A DNA stretch of 64,000 nucleotides from Variovorax sp. N23 (lineage in GTDB: Bacteria; Pseudomonadota; Gammaproteobacteria; Burkholderiales; Burkholderiaceae_C). The notes beneath the pieces are model-generated. The model searched no databases and was not told the origin of the DNA. It saw nothing but the letters and a program-made list of their open reading frames with translations. This document shows, piece by piece, positions 16,778 through 25,795 of this stretch (position 1 is the first letter of the stretch; every line of letters starts with the position of its first letter). The DNA lies in assembly GCF_025486315.1 (NCBI RefSeq), contig NZ_JAOOPY010000003.1:362542-426541 (forward strand), in the 5' to 3' direction. A program made the translations under genes and the position numbers.

Positions 16778-16783
16778 ATTATC
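16778..16783 (-). promoter_or_regulatory. Candidate -10 box of the minus-strand polyene operon
   Basis: GATAAT on the minus strand ends six bases before the methyltransferase ATG at 16771. No convincing -35 hexamer is visible 16-18 bases upstream. If used, transcription would begin at or next to the ATG. The 117-base region to yebC is divergent and must hold promoters for both directions; on the plus strand a TAAACT near 16841 could serve yebC. Confidence 0.4.
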
Positions 16784-16888
16784 CCCAAAAGCGTGCGCGC
16801 CCCCGCGCTCATCCGGCCCGGCGTTGTGTGCGCCGGACAGTAAACTCTCCACTGCTCTGACAACACACGACAGCGAGAGAAAAAAGCC

Positions 16889-17614
16889 ATGGCCGGACAC
16901 AGCAAATGGGCAAACATTCAGCACAGGAAGGGTCGGCAGGACGAGAAGCGCGGCAAGCTCTGGACCCGTGCCATCCGTGAGATCACCGTGGCCGCGCGTG
17001 CCGGCGGCGGCGACCTGGGCACCAACCCGCGGCTGCGGCTGGCGGTCGAGAAGGCCAAGGCGGTCAACCTGCCGATCGACACGGTCAAGCGCAACATCGA
17101 CAAGGCCACCGGCAACCTCGAAGGCGTCAATTACGAAGAGATTCGTTACGAAGGGTACGGAATCGGCGGCGCGGCGATCATCGTCGACACCATGACCGAC
17201 AACCGGGTGCGCACCGTGGCCGAGGTGCGCCACGCCTTTTCCAAGCACGGCGGCAACATGGGCACCGAAGGCTCGGTGGCCTTCCAGTTCAAGCATTGCG
17301 GGCAGTTCGTCTTCGCGCCGGGCACGGACGAAGACAAGGTGATGGAAGTCGCGCTCGAGGCCGGTGCCGAGGACGTGGTGACCGACGAGGACGGTGCCAT
17401 CGAGGTGCTCACCGCCGTCGCCGACTTCGAGGCCGTGAAGAACGCCCTCGAGGCCGCGGGCCTGAAGCCGGACATGGCCGAGGTCACGATGCGTGCCGAG
17501 AACACCATCGAGCTGTCGGGCGAGGAGGGCGCGAAGATGCAGAAGCTGCTGGACATCCTCGAGGACCTCGACGACGTGCAGGACGTCTTTCACAACGCGG
17601 TGATCTCCGAATGA
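16889..17614 (+). CDS. yebC: YebC/PmpR family protein (transcriptional regulator / translation factor)
   Basis: YebC-family protein of 241 residues, the usual length, opening with [23 protein letters not shown], which is nearly invariant in the family, and containing [10 protein letters not shown]. Members were described as DNA-binding regulators (PmpR) and more recently some as factors that relieve ribosome stalling; which applies here is open. It starts an operon of eight housekeeping genes linked by overlaps of one to ten bases (yebC, purD, hemF, nadD, rsfS, rlmH, maf) and a short 14-base gap to rng. Confidence 0.96.
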   Translation: MAGHSKWANIQHRKGRQDEKRGKLWTRAIREITVAARAGGGDLGTNPRLRLAVEKAKAVNLPIDTVKRNIDKATGNLEGVNYEEIRYEGYGIGGAAIIVDTMTDNRVRTVAEVRHAFSKHGGNMGTEGSVAFQFKHCGQFVFAPGTDEDKVMEVALEAGAEDVVTDEDGAIEVLTAVADFEAVKNALEAAGLKPDMAEVTMRAENTIELSGEEGAKMQKLLDILEDLDDVQDVFHNAVISE

Positions 17615-18900
17615 AGACATTGGTGATCGGCGGCGGCGGCCGCGAACACGCCCTGGCGTGGCGCCTGTCGCAGTCGGAGCGCGTCTCCAAGCTCTACGTG
17701 GCGCCTGGCAACGGCGGTACGGCGACCGACCGGCGTTTCGAGAACGTCGACATCACCGACCCGGTGGCGCTGCGCGAATGGGCGCAGAAGGAAAAGATCG
17801 TGCTGACGGTGGTCGGCCCCGAAGGCCCGCTGGCGGCCGGCGTGGTCGACGAGTTCCGCGCGCACGGCCTGCGCATCTTCGGTCCGACGCAGGCCGCCGC
17901 GCAGCTCGAGAGCTCCAAGGCCTTCTCCAAGGCCTTCATGAAGCGCCACAAGATCCCGACGGCCGAGTACGAGGCCTTCACCGACGCGGCGGCGGCCCAT
18001 GCCTACGTCGACGCCAAGGGCGCGCCGATCGTCGTCAAGGCCGACGGCCTGGCGGCTGGCAAGGGCGTGGTGGTGGCGATGACGGCGCAGGAAGCGCACG
18101 ACGCCATCGACTTCATGCTGGTGGACAACAAGTTCGGCGTGGCCCACAACGCGGGCGGCGCGCGCGTGGTCATCGAGGAGTTCCTGCAGGGCGAGGAGGC
18201 CAGCTTCATCGTCATGTGCGACGGCAAGAACGTCGCGGCCCTGGCCACCAGCCAGGACCACAAGCGCCTGCTCGACAACGACGAAGGCCCCAACACCGGT
18301 GGCATGGGCGCGTATTCGCCGGCGCCGGTGGTCACGGCCGAGGTGCACGCCAAGGCGATGCGCGAGATCATCCTGCCGACCATCCGAGGCATGGAGAAGG
18401 ACGGCATCCCGTTCACCGGCTTCCTGTACGCCGGCCTGATGATCGACGCGTCCGGCCAGCCCAGGACGCTCGAATTCAACTGCCGCATGGGCGACCCCGA
18501 GACCCAGCCGATCATGATGCGGCTCAAGTCGGACCTGTTCGAGGTGTTCTGGCACGCCACCGACGGCACGCTCGATCAGGTCGAGCTGCAGTGGGACCGG
18601 CGCGTGGCGCTGGGCGTGGTGCTGGCGGCGCACGGCTATCCCGAATCGCCGCGCAAGGGCGATCGCATCGCCGGCATCCCGGCCGAGGCGCCCGACGCGA
18701 TGGTGTTCCACGCGGGCACCACGCTCGACGACGGTGAACTCAAGACCAGTGGTGGCCGCGTGCTGTGCGTGACCGTGCTGGCCGACAGCGTGAAGCTGGC
18801 GCAGCAGCGCGCCTACGAGGTCGCGGCGCAGGTGCGCTTCGACGGCGTGCAGTACCGCAAGGACATCGGCTACCGCGCGCTGCACGCGCGCAACGGTTGA
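17611..18900 (+). CDS. purD: Phosphoribosylamine-glycine ligase (GARS)
   Basis: ATP-grasp ligase of 429 residues that joins glycine to phosphoribosylamine in the second step of purine synthesis, in the cytoplasm. The N-terminus [19 protein letters not shown] is diagnostic. [18 protein letters not shown] marks the ATP-grasp lysine region, and [14 protein letters not shown] with [12 protein letters not shown] the metal and substrate site. Length matches the family (420-430). The start overlaps the yebC stop (ATGA) and the stop overlaps hemF (TGATG). No purine riboswitch or PurR-like site is visible within the operon. Confidence 0.97.
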   Translation: MKTLVIGGGGREHALAWRLSQSERVSKLYVAPGNGGTATDRRFENVDITDPVALREWAQKEKIVLTVVGPEGPLAAGVVDEFRAHGLRIFGPTQAAAQLESSKAFSKAFMKRHKIPTAEYEAFTDAAAAHAYVDAKGAPIVVKADGLAAGKGVVVAMTAQEAHDAIDFMLVDNKFGVAHNAGGARVVIEEFLQGEEASFIVMCDGKNVAALATSQDHKRLLDNDEGPNTGGMGAYSPAPVVTAEVHAKAMREIILPTIRGMEKDGIPFTGFLYAGLMIDASGQPRTLEFNCRMGDPETQPIMMRLKSDLFEVFWHATDGTLDQVELQWDRRVALGVVLAAHGYPESPRKGDRIAGIPAEAPDAMVFHAGTTLDDGELKTSGGRVLCVTVLADSVKLAQQRAYEVAAQVRFDGVQYRKDIGYRALHARNG

Positions 18901-19814
18901 TGCAGGTCGACCCGGCCGTCGTCGGCGACTACCTGCGCGGCCTGCAGCTGCGCATCATGGCCGCCGTCGAGGCGGCCGATGGTGGCACGGCGGTGCGCGA
19001 CGCCTGGCAGAAAGAACCGGGCGAGGCGCTGCAGGGCAGCGGCCTCACCTGCATTCTGGAAGGCGGCGCGCTGTTCGAGCGCGCGGGCTGCGGCTTCTCG
19101 CAGGTGCGCGGGCCGAAGCTGCCGCCCTCGGCCACGCAGCATCGGCCCGAGCTGGCCGGCGCGCCCTTCGAGGCCATGGGCGTGTCGCTGGTGTTCCACC
19201 CGCGCAATCCCTACGTGCCGACCGTCCACATGAACGTGCGCATGATCGCGGCGCTGCCCGAAGGCGGCGCGCCGGTCTGCTGGTTCGGCGGCGGCATGGA
19301 CCTCACGCCGATCTACGGCTTCGAGGACGATGCGGTGCACTTCCACCGCACCTGCCGCGACGCGCTGGCGCCCTTCGGCGACGACAAGTACCCGCGCTTC
19401 AAGACCTGGTGCGACGCGTACTTCTTCCTCAAGCACCGCAACGAGCAGCGCGGCATCGGCGGCGTCTTCTTCGACGATTTCTCCGAACTGGGCTTCGACG
19501 ACAGCTTCGCGATGCTGCGCGCGGTGGGCGACGGCTTCCTGCCGGCCTATCTGCCCATCGTCGAGCGCCGGCGCGACACGCCCTATGGCGAGCGCGAGCG
19601 CGCCTTCCAGCTGTACCGGCGCGGCCGCTACGTCGAGTTCAACCTGGTGTGGGACCGCGGCACGCACTTCGGCCTGCAATCGGGCGGGCGCACCGAATCG
19701 ATCCTGCTGTCGATGCCGCCGCAGGCGAGCTGGGCCTACCAGCAGGTGCCCGCGCCCGGCACGCCCGAGGCGGCGCTGTACAGCGACTTCATCGTGCGCC
19801 GCGAATGGCTCTGA
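18900..19814 (+). CDS. hemF: Coproporphyrinogen III oxidase, oxygen-dependent
   Basis: HemF of 304 residues, converting coproporphyrinogen III to protoporphyrinogen IX with O2 in haem synthesis. Family motifs include [43 protein letters not shown] and [19 protein letters not shown], with metal-associated histidines in place. The ATG shares one base with the purD stop. An oxygen-dependent enzyme fits an aerobic organism. nadD starts inside its last four codons. Confidence 0.97.
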   Translation: MQVDPAVVGDYLRGLQLRIMAAVEAADGGTAVRDAWQKEPGEALQGSGLTCILEGGALFERAGCGFSQVRGPKLPPSATQHRPELAGAPFEAMGVSLVFHPRNPYVPTVHMNVRMIAALPEGGAPVCWFGGGMDLTPIYGFEDDAVHFHRTCRDALAPFGDDKYPRFKTWCDAYFFLKHRNEQRGIGGVFFDDFSELGFDDSFAMLRAVGDGFLPAYLPIVERRRDTPYGERERAFQLYRRGRYVEFNLVWDRGTHFGLQSGGRTESILLSMPPQASWAYQQVPAPGTPEAALYSDFIVRREWL

Positions 19815-20434
19815 CCCCTGTGCGGCTGGGCGTCTTCGGCGGTGCCTTCGACCCGCCGCACCGCACGCACGTCGCGCTGGTCGAGGCGGCGCTGGCGCAG
19901 TTGCAGCTGGACGAGCTGCGCATCTTCCCGACCGGCGACGCCTGGCACAAGGTGCGCACGCTCAGCCCGGCGGCCGACCGGCTGGCGATGGCCGAACTGG
20001 CCTTCGGCGGCATGGCGCGCGTGGTGGTCGACCCGCGCGAGGTGCGGCGCGCCGGCCCGACCTACACGCTCGACACGCTGCGCGAGCTCCAGCGCGAATT
20101 TCCGCAGGCGCAGCCGGTGCTCATCATGGGCAGCGACCAGGCGGCGGCCCTGCCGACCTGGCACGGTTGGCAGGATATCCTGGCCATTGCTATTGTTTCC
20201 ATAGCTGAGCGGTTAGAATCCGCCCGCTCCGACGGATCGGCGACCCGCTTCGATCCGCGGACGCTGCCCGGCCTGCCGGCCGGCGCGCGCTTCGAGACGC
20301 TCGAACTTCCCCCGGTGGACACCAGTGCGACCGATATCCGTGCCCGCGTTGCCCGCGGGGAGGAAATCGCTGCGCTGGTTCCTCCTGCCGTTGCGCGCTA
20401 TATTGACCAACACCACCTCTACGCCTCCGCCTGA
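19805..20434 (+). CDS. nadD: Nicotinate-nucleotide adenylyltransferase
   Basis: NAD synthesis enzyme of 209 residues that adenylates nicotinate mononucleotide. [14 protein letters not shown] (from residue 9) carries the nucleotidyltransferase HxxH (His19, His22), and [14 protein letters not shown] corresponds to the S-x-T-x-I-R motif. It overlaps the end of hemF by ten bases and the rsfS start by one. An unusually AT-rich stretch at 20181-20220 encodes [15 protein letters not shown]; it contains an inverted repeat GCTAT-7-ATAGC and a TTAGAAT box. The reading frame is intact and the protein has normal length. Confidence 0.92.
   Translation: MALTPVRLGVFGGAFDPPHRTHVALVEAALAQLQLDELRIFPTGDAWHKVRTLSPAADRLAMAELAFGGMARVVVDPREVRRAGPTYTLDTLRELQREFPQAQPVLIMGSDQAAALPTWHGWQDILAIAIVSIAERLESARSDGSATRFDPRTLPGLPAGARFETLELPPVDTSATDIRARVARGEEIAALVPPAVARYIDQHHLYASA
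20189..20205 (+). repeat. AT-rich GCTAT/ATAGC inverted repeat inside nadD
   Basis: GCTAT (20189-20193) and ATAGC (20201-20205) flank a seven-base spacer, followed by TGAGCGGTTAGAATCC. Base composition drops sharply against the surrounding coding sequence. It resembles the small GCTAT...ATAGC elements that I associate with Comamonadaceae genomes, here read through as codons. The TTAGAAT downstream could act as a -10 box for rsfS. Both readings are inferences from a single copy. Confidence 0.4.
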
Positions 20435-21123
20435 TGACCACTGAAGCCGCCGCCAAGAAAGACACCCAGAAACTCCAGCGAGCCATCGTCGACGGGCTCG
20501 AAGACGTCAAGGCGCAGGACATCCAGGTTTTCGATACCGAGCATCTCTCGCCGCTGTTCGAGCGCGTGATCGTCGCGTCGGGCACGTCGAACCGCCAGAC
20601 CAAGGCGCTCGCCTCCAGCGTGCGCGACGCGGTGCGCGAGGCCGGCTTTCCCAAGCCGCGCATCGAGGGCGAGGACAACGGCGAGTGGATCATCGTGGAC
20701 TGCGGCGCCGCGGTCGCGCACATCATGCAGCCGGCGATCCGCCAGTACTACCACCTCGAAGAGATCTGGGGCGACAAGCCGGTGCGGCTCAAGCTCGGTG
20801 CGGCCAAGCCCGCGGCGGTGAGCGCCGACAGCAGCACGCCGAAGGAGAAGAAGGCCGACAAGGCGGAGAAGCCGGTCACGTCGCTGCGCCGCGCGAGCGC
20901 CGCCAAGACCGCCATCCGCGCAGCCGAGCAGGAAGCCAAGGCCGAGAAGCTGAAGGCCAAGCCGGCCGCCCGGAAGACGTCCCGCGCGCCCGTGCGCAAG
21001 ACCAGCGCCTCGGGCGCAGCCCCCGTCAAGAAGATCCCGGTCAAGAAGATCGGCGCACCCGTCAAGAAGGCCGCCGCCAAGAAGGCGCCCGCGCGCAAGA
21101 GCGCCGCTCCGCGCAGCCAATGA
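20434..21123 (+). CDS. rsfS: Ribosomal silencing factor RsfS with a long basic C-terminal tail
   Basis: RsfS/Iojap protein, which binds ribosomal protein uL14 and blocks subunit joining in starvation. The core (about 1-125) has the family pattern: [68 protein letters not shown]. The usual protein ends there at 105-130 residues. This one runs to 229, with roughly 100 residues of Lys/Ala/Pro repeats ([29 protein letters not shown]) resembling histone H1-like tails. The tail keeps frame and ends in an ATGA overlap with rlmH, so it is translated. It could add RNA or ribosome affinity. Confidence 0.93.
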   Translation: MTTEAAAKKDTQKLQRAIVDGLEDVKAQDIQVFDTEHLSPLFERVIVASGTSNRQTKALASSVRDAVREAGFPKPRIEGEDNGEWIIVDCGAAVAHIMQPAIRQYYHLEEIWGDKPVRLKLGAAKPAAVSADSSTPKEKKADKAEKPVTSLRRASAAKTAIRAAEQEAKAEKLKAKPAARKTSRAPVRKTSASGAAPVKKIPVKKIGAPVKKAAAKKAPARKSAAPRSQ

Positions 21124-21587
21124 AGCTGCTGGTGGTCGCGGTCGGGCAACGCATGCCCGACTGGGCACAGACCGCCTGGGACGACTACGCCAAGCGCTTC
21201 CCGCCCGAACTCAAGCTCGAGTTGCGGGCCGTCAAGACCGAGCCGCGCGGCTCGAAGACGCTCGACACGCTGTATGCCGCCGAGCGCGAGCGCATCGAGG
21301 CCGCCATCGCCAAGGGCATGCGCATCGTGGCGCTCGACGAGCGCGGCACCGCACTGACCACCAAGGCGCTGGCCAGTCGGCTGCAGACCTGGCAGCTCGA
21401 AGGCGACGACGTGGCGCTGGTCATCGGTGGGCCCGACGGGCTCGACCCGGCCTTCAAGGCCGCCGCACATGAACGCATCCGCCTGTCCGACCTCACGTTG
21501 CCGCACGCCATGGCGCGCGTGCTGCTGGTCGAGCAGCTCTACCGCGCCTGGTCGGTCAATGCCGGCCATCCGTACCACCGCGAATGA
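21120..21587 (+). CDS. rlmH: 23S rRNA pseudouridine-1915 N3-methyltransferase
   Basis: RlmH of 155 residues, the standard length, a SPOUT-class methyltransferase that methylates pseudouridine 1915 in helix 69 of 23S rRNA on the whole ribosome. Motifs: [13 protein letters not shown] at the start, [15 protein letters not shown] for the SAM-binding knot, and the C-terminal [15 protein letters not shown] typical of the family. Linked to rsfS and maf by ATGA overlaps; pairing of rsfS and rlmH is common in bacteria. Confidence 0.97.
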   Translation: MKLLVVAVGQRMPDWAQTAWDDYAKRFPPELKLELRAVKTEPRGSKTLDTLYAAERERIEAAIAKGMRIVALDERGTALTTKALASRLQTWQLEGDDVALVIGGPDGLDPAFKAAAHERIRLSDLTLPHAMARVLLVEQLYRAWSVNAGHPYHRE

Positions 21588-22189
21588 GCGACCTGTTTCT
21601 TTATCTCGCCTCTCAGAGCCCGCGCCGCGCCCAGTTGCTGGGGCAGTTGGGCGTGCGGCATGAACGGCTGCTGGCCGCGCCCGACGAGGATGCGGAAGCC
21701 CTCGAGGTCGTGCTGCCCGGCGAGTCGCCAGCGGCCTATGTGCAGCGTGTGACCGGCCTCAAGCTCGACGCGGCGGTGGCGCGGCATCGCCGGTTGAAGT
21801 TGCCCGCTGCGCCCATCCTCTGCGCGGATACGACGGTGGCCTTCGGCCGCACGATCCTCGGCAAGCCCGAGGACGCGCGCGACGCCGAGCGCATGCTGGC
21901 GCAGCTCGCTGGCCGCACGCACCGCGTGCTGACGGCCGTGGCCGTGCAGCAGGGCCGTCGCCGGTACGCGGCCCTGAGCGTGTCGCGCGTGCGTTTCGCG
22001 CCGATGACCCGCACGCAGATCGCCCGCTACGCCGCCAGCGGCGAACCGCTCGGCAAGGCGGGCGCCTACGGCATCCAGGGCGCGGCCGCGGCCTTCGTCG
22101 AACACATCGCCGGCTCCTATTCGGGCATCATGGGTCTCCCGTTGTTCGAGACGGCCACGCTGCTGCGGCAGGCCGGTTGGAAGCTTTAG
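21584..22189 (+). CDS. maf: Maf-family nucleotide pyrophosphatase
   Basis: Maf/HAM1-type house-cleaning pyrophosphatase of 201 residues that hydrolyses non-canonical or certain canonical NTPs to monophosphates. [17 protein letters not shown] is the Maf signature; [11 protein letters not shown] carries the catalytic-region aspartate, and [30 protein letters not shown] is the conserved C-terminal block. Sub-specificity (dTTP/UTP versus m7GTP) is not clear: GAYGIQG favours the dTTP/UTP class. Starts at an ATGA overlap with rlmH. Confidence 0.94.
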   Translation: MSDLFLYLASQSPRRAQLLGQLGVRHERLLAAPDEDAEALEVVLPGESPAAYVQRVTGLKLDAAVARHRRLKLPAAPILCADTTVAFGRTILGKPEDARDAERMLAQLAGRTHRVLTAVAVQQGRRRYAALSVSRVRFAPMTRTQIARYAASGEPLGKAGAYGIQGAAAAFVEHIAGSYSGIMGLPLFETATLLRQAGWKL

Positions 22190-22203
22190 GCAAAAGACAA
22201 CCC

Positions 22204-23730
22204 ATGCAAGACATCCTGATCAACTGGTCGCCGCAGGAGACCCGGGTCGCGCTGGTCGAGCATGGGGCCGTACAGGAGCTCCACGTTGAACGCACGCTCG
22301 AGCGCGGCCTGGTCGGCAACGTGTACCTCGGCAAGGTGTCGCGCGTGCTGCCCGGCATGCAGTCGGCCTTCATCGACATCGGCCTGGAGCGCACGGCCTT
22401 CCTGCACGTGGCCGACATCGTCGCGCCGTTCACGCCGGGCTCGCGTCCCGCCACGCAGGCGCCGGACCGGGACCATCGCAACGGCAGTGCGATCGTGCCG
22501 ATCGAGAAGCAGGTGTTCGAGGGCCAGTCGCTGCTGGTGCAGGTGATCAAGGACCCGATCGGCACCAAGGGGGCGCGGCTGTCGACGCAGATCAGCATCG
22601 CCGGCCGTCTGCTGGTCTTCCTGCCGCAGGACAACCACGTGGGCGTGTCGCAGAAGATCCCGCTCGACCAGCGCGAGAGCCTGCGCAAGCGCATGCAGAC
22701 GCTGATCGATGCCGCCGCGGCCGCCGACAGCGGCGGCACGGTGCCGGCCAACACCGGCGGCTTCATCCTGCGCACCAACGGCGAGGATTCCGCCGACGCC
22801 GAACTGGCCGAGGACATCGCCTACCTGCGCAAGACCTGGTCGCGCATCCGCGACATGTCGACGCGGCTGCCGCCGATGTCGCTGCTGCACCAGGACCTGA
22901 GCCTGCTGCAGCGCGTGCTGCGCGACATGACCAGCGAAGAGACGCAGACCATCCGCATCGATTCGCGCGAGCAGTTCGACGTGCTGCTCAAGTTCGGCCT
23001 CGAGTTCATGCCGCAGGCGGCGGGCAAGCTGCAGCACTACAAGGGCGAGCGGCCGATCTTCGACCTGTACTCGATCGACGAGGAGATCGCCAAGGCGCTG
23101 GGCCGGCGCGTCGACCTCAAGTCCGGCGGCTACCTGGTGGTCGACCAGACCGAGGCGCTCACCACCGTCGACGTGAACACCGGCGGCTTCGTCGGCGCCC
23201 GCAACTTCGACGACACCATCTTCAAGACCAACCTCGAAGCCGCGCAGGCCATCGCGCGGCAATTGCGGCTGCGCAACCTGGGCGGCATCGTCATCGTCGA
23301 CTTCATCGACATGGCGCGCGACGACCACCGCGAGCAGGTGCTGGCCGAGTTTCGCAAGCAACTGGCGCGCGACCGGGTCAAGACCAGCGCGGGGGCCTTC
23401 TCGCCGCTGGGGCTGGTCGAGATGACACGCAAGCGCACCCGCGAATCGCTGGCCCACATGCTGTGCGAGCCGTGCGCGGCCTGCGGCGGGCAGGGCATCG
23501 TGAAGACCGCGCGCACCGCAGCCTACGACGTGATGCGCGAGATCCTGCGCGAGGCGCGCCAGTTCACGCCGCGCGAATTCCGCATCGTCGCGGCCCCGCA
23601 AGTCATCGAGCTGCTGCTCGACGAAGAAAGCCAGCACCTGGCCGGCCTGAGCGACTTCATCGGCAAGCCGATCTCGCTGCAGTCGGAGCCGGCCATGGGG
23701 CAGGGTCAGTTCGACATCGTTTTGTTATGA
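22204..23730 (+). CDS. rng: Ribonuclease G
   Basis: Single-strand endoribonuclease of 508 residues that matures the 5' end of 16S rRNA and takes part in mRNA decay. The S1 RNA-binding domain occupies about 38-125 (GNVYLGKVSRVLPGMQSAFIDIG). The DNase-I-like catalytic residues are Asp323 (TVDVNTGGF) and Asp366 (IVDFIDM). The Zn-link CEPC has Cys421 and Cys424. Length fits RNase G, and there is no RNase E scaffold tail. The start ATG is preceded by a purine-rich AGGCAAAAGACAA; a start further up is unlikely because of the maf stop. Confidence 0.96.
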   Translation: MQDILINWSPQETRVALVEHGAVQELHVERTLERGLVGNVYLGKVSRVLPGMQSAFIDIGLERTAFLHVADIVAPFTPGSRPATQAPDRDHRNGSAIVPIEKQVFEGQSLLVQVIKDPIGTKGARLSTQISIAGRLLVFLPQDNHVGVSQKIPLDQRESLRKRMQTLIDAAAAADSGGTVPANTGGFILRTNGEDSADAELAEDIAYLRKTWSRIRDMSTRLPPMSLLHQDLSLLQRVLRDMTSEETQTIRIDSREQFDVLLKFGLEFMPQAAGKLQHYKGERPIFDLYSIDEEIAKALGRRVDLKSGGYLVVDQTEALTTVDVNTGGFVGARNFDDTIFKTNLEAAQAIARQLRLRNLGGIVIVDFIDMARDDHREQVLAEFRKQLARDRVKTSAGAFSPLGLVEMTRKRTRESLAHMLCEPCAACGGQGIVKTARTAAYDVMREILREARQFTPREFRIVAAPQVIELLLDEESQHLAGLSDFIGKPISLQSEPAMGQGQFDIVLL

Positions 23731-23733
23731 CCA

Positions 23734-23815
23734 CCCCGATGTCGGCTCACTTCGTGTAGCCGCCTTCCCCTCAAGGGGCAACACCAGCGGCCCGGCGAAG
23801 CCGGTTCCGCGGTGT
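23734..23815 (-). repeat. Multi-hairpin intergenic repeat, copy A
   Basis: Read on the minus strand it runs ACACCGCGGAACCGGC, then CCGGC-TTC-GCCGG, then CCCCTTGAGGGG and a third weaker arm pair around ACACGAAGTGAGCC, ending ATCGGGG. The same order of hairpins, with compensating changes, recurs at 48063-48153. It fills most of the 116-base gap between the convergent rng and msbA genes, so it may act as a terminator for one or both, although no T-run follows any hairpin. Confidence 0.75.
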
Positions 23816-23846
23816 TTCGCGAACAGACATGGCGCCAGGCGCCGAA

Positions 23847-25631
23847 TCAGAGGGTAGGGGGCTGGCCCGGTGCCGCCGTGCTGACAGCCCGCGTCTGCAG
23901 CCGTGCATAGAGTCCGTCGAGTGCCATCAGTTGCGCATGGCTCCCCTGTTCCGCGATGCGGCCGCGCTCCATCACGACGATGCGGTCGGCATGCTGGATG
24001 GTCGACAGGCGGTGGGCCACGATCAGCGTGGTGCGGCCCTGCATCAGGCGCTGAAGGGCATCCTGCACCAGCCGTTCGGATTCGGTGTCGAGCGCCGAGG
24101 TGGCCTCGTCGAGCAGCAGCACCGGCGCGTCCTTGTACAGCGCACGCGCGATGGCCAGCCGCTGGCGCTGCCCACCCGACAGCTGGGTCGCGTTGTGGCC
24201 GAGCACGGTGTCGATGCCCTGCGGCAGGCCCTTGACGTGCTCCGACAGATTGGCCGCGGCCACGCAGGCCAGCACGCGCTCGCGATCGATCTCGGCGCCC
24301 AGCGCGACATTGGCGGCGAGCGTGTCGTTGAGCATCACCACGTCCTGGCTGACCATCGCGAACTGGCTGCGCAGGCTGGCCAGCTGCCAGTCGCTCACCG
24401 CGCGGCCATCGACCGACACCTGGCCCGCCGTGGGCAGCACGAAGCGCGGCAGCAGGTTGACCAGCGTGGTCTTGCCGGAGCCCGAGGGGCCGACGAAGGC
24501 GACCACCTCGCCCGGCGCGATCGAAAGGCTGACGCGATCGAGCGCGGGCGCCTCGTCGTCGCCGCGGTAGCGCACCTCGACCTCGCGCAGTTCGATGCGG
24601 CCTTCGGCGCGCGGCAGCGAGAAGCCGCCTTGCGCCTCCGACGCCACGTCGTCGATCAGCGCCACGCCGCGCTCCAGCGCCGCCAGCCCGCGGGTGATCG
24701 GGTTGGCCATGTCGGCCAGCCGGCGGATCGGCGCGATCAACATGAGCATCGCGGTGATGTAGGCCACGAAGCTGCCGACCGTCAGGCCCTGCTCGCTGCT
24801 CTGCCACAGCGCGATCATCACCACCACCGACAGCGCGACGGCGGCCAGCAGCTGGGTGAGCGGCGTCATCGCGGCGGAGGCGATGGTCGACTTCACCGCG
24901 AGGCGGTTGAGGGTCTGGCTGAGCCGGTCGAAGCGATCGGTCTGGCCGGCCTCGGCGCCGTGCAGCCGCACCATGCGGTGCGCCAGCACGTTCTCTTCGA
25001 CGACATAGGCCAGGTCGTCGGTGGCGGTCTGGCCCAGGCGCGTGAGGTGGTAGAGCCGCTTGGAAAGCACCTTCATGATCCACGCCACACCGGGCACCAG
25101 CACGCCGACGATCAGCGTGAGCTTCCAGTTGAGATAGACGAGGTAGAAGAGCAGGGCGACCAGCGTGAAGCCGTCGCGCGTGAGGCCGAGCAGCGCCTGC
25201 ACCAGCAGCATCGACCCGGTCTGCACCTCGTAGACGATGGTGTTCGACAGGGTGCTGGCCGACTGCCGGGAGAACAGGGTGAGTTCGGCCGCGAGCAGTC
25301 GCTGGAAGAGCACGCGCCGCAGGCGCTGCATGCCTTCGTTGGCAATGCGCGCGAGCGCGTACTGCGAGACGAACTGCGCCAGCCCGCGCACCGCGAACAG
25401 CAGGATGATGGCGGCCGGCACCATCCACAGCGCGAGCTGGCCGCGGGTGAATCCCCGGTCGAGCAGGGGCTTCAGCAGCGCAGGCATCAGCGGTTCGGTC
25501 AGGGCTGCGATCAGGGCCGCGCCGATGGCGAGCGACCACCACCGCAGCGAGCCACCGAACCAGGACATCAGTCGGGCGAGGCGGCGCGTGAGGGGAGGCC
25601 GCGCGGTGTCGCCGGAGGGGGAAGGCTGCAT
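23847..25631 (-). CDS. msbA: MsbA-type lipid A/phospholipid ABC exporter
   Basis: Half-size ABC exporter of about 594 residues: six-helix transmembrane domain (about 30-330) followed by an ATPase domain with Walker A GPSGSGKTT (near 380), signature LSGGQRQRLAIARAL (near 483), Walker B VLLLDEATSALD and switch histidine VAHRLS. It flips lipid A core from inner to outer leaflet as a homodimer. Start: ATG at 25631 is chosen; an in-frame GTG at 25661 adds ten residues but has its Shine-Dalgarno too close. A TAGAAT box lies eight bases before the ATG. The gene is divergent from tolB. Confidence 0.9.
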   Translation of the reverse strand: MQPSPSGDTARPPLTRRLARLMSWFGGSLRWWSLAIGAALIAALTEPLMPALLKPLLDRGFTRGQLALWMVPAAIILLFAVRGLAQFVSQYALARIANEGMQRLRRVLFQRLLAAELTLFSRQSASTLSNTIVYEVQTGSMLLVQALLGLTRDGFTLVALLFYLVYLNWKLTLIVGVLVPGVAWIMKVLSKRLYHLTRLGQTATDDLAYVVEENVLAHRMVRLHGAEAGQTDRFDRLSQTLNRLAVKSTIASAAMTPLTQLLAAVALSVVVMIALWQSSEQGLTVGSFVAYITAMLMLIAPIRRLADMANPITRGLAALERGVALIDDVASEAQGGFSLPRAEGRIELREVEVRYRGDDEAPALDRVSLSIAPGEVVAFVGPSGSGKTTLVNLLPRFVLPTAGQVSVDGRAVSDWQLASLRSQFAMVSQDVVMLNDTLAANVALGAEIDRERVLACVAAANLSEHVKGLPQGIDTVLGHNATQLSGGQRQRLAIARALYKDAPVLLLDEATSALDTESERLVQDALQRLMQGRTTLIVAHRLSTIQHADRIVVMERGRIAEQGSHAQLMALDGLYARLQTRAVSTAAPGQPPTL

Positions 25632-25795
25632 GGCGGCGGATTCTACGGGTGGGTGTTTCACCTCTTCTTTGTAGGACCACGCTGATGTATTTGGCTTCCG
25701 TCATGAATTGCGGTTGGGCAATGTGTACCATCACGGGTTGCCGACACCAGTGATCGATCCGTGAAACTTTGTCGCCGCGAAACTCTCCGAACTGC

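Noticed and set aside
17600..17640. Riboswitch or purine control site in front of purD
   Set aside because: purD begins in a four-base overlap with yebC, leaving no leader.
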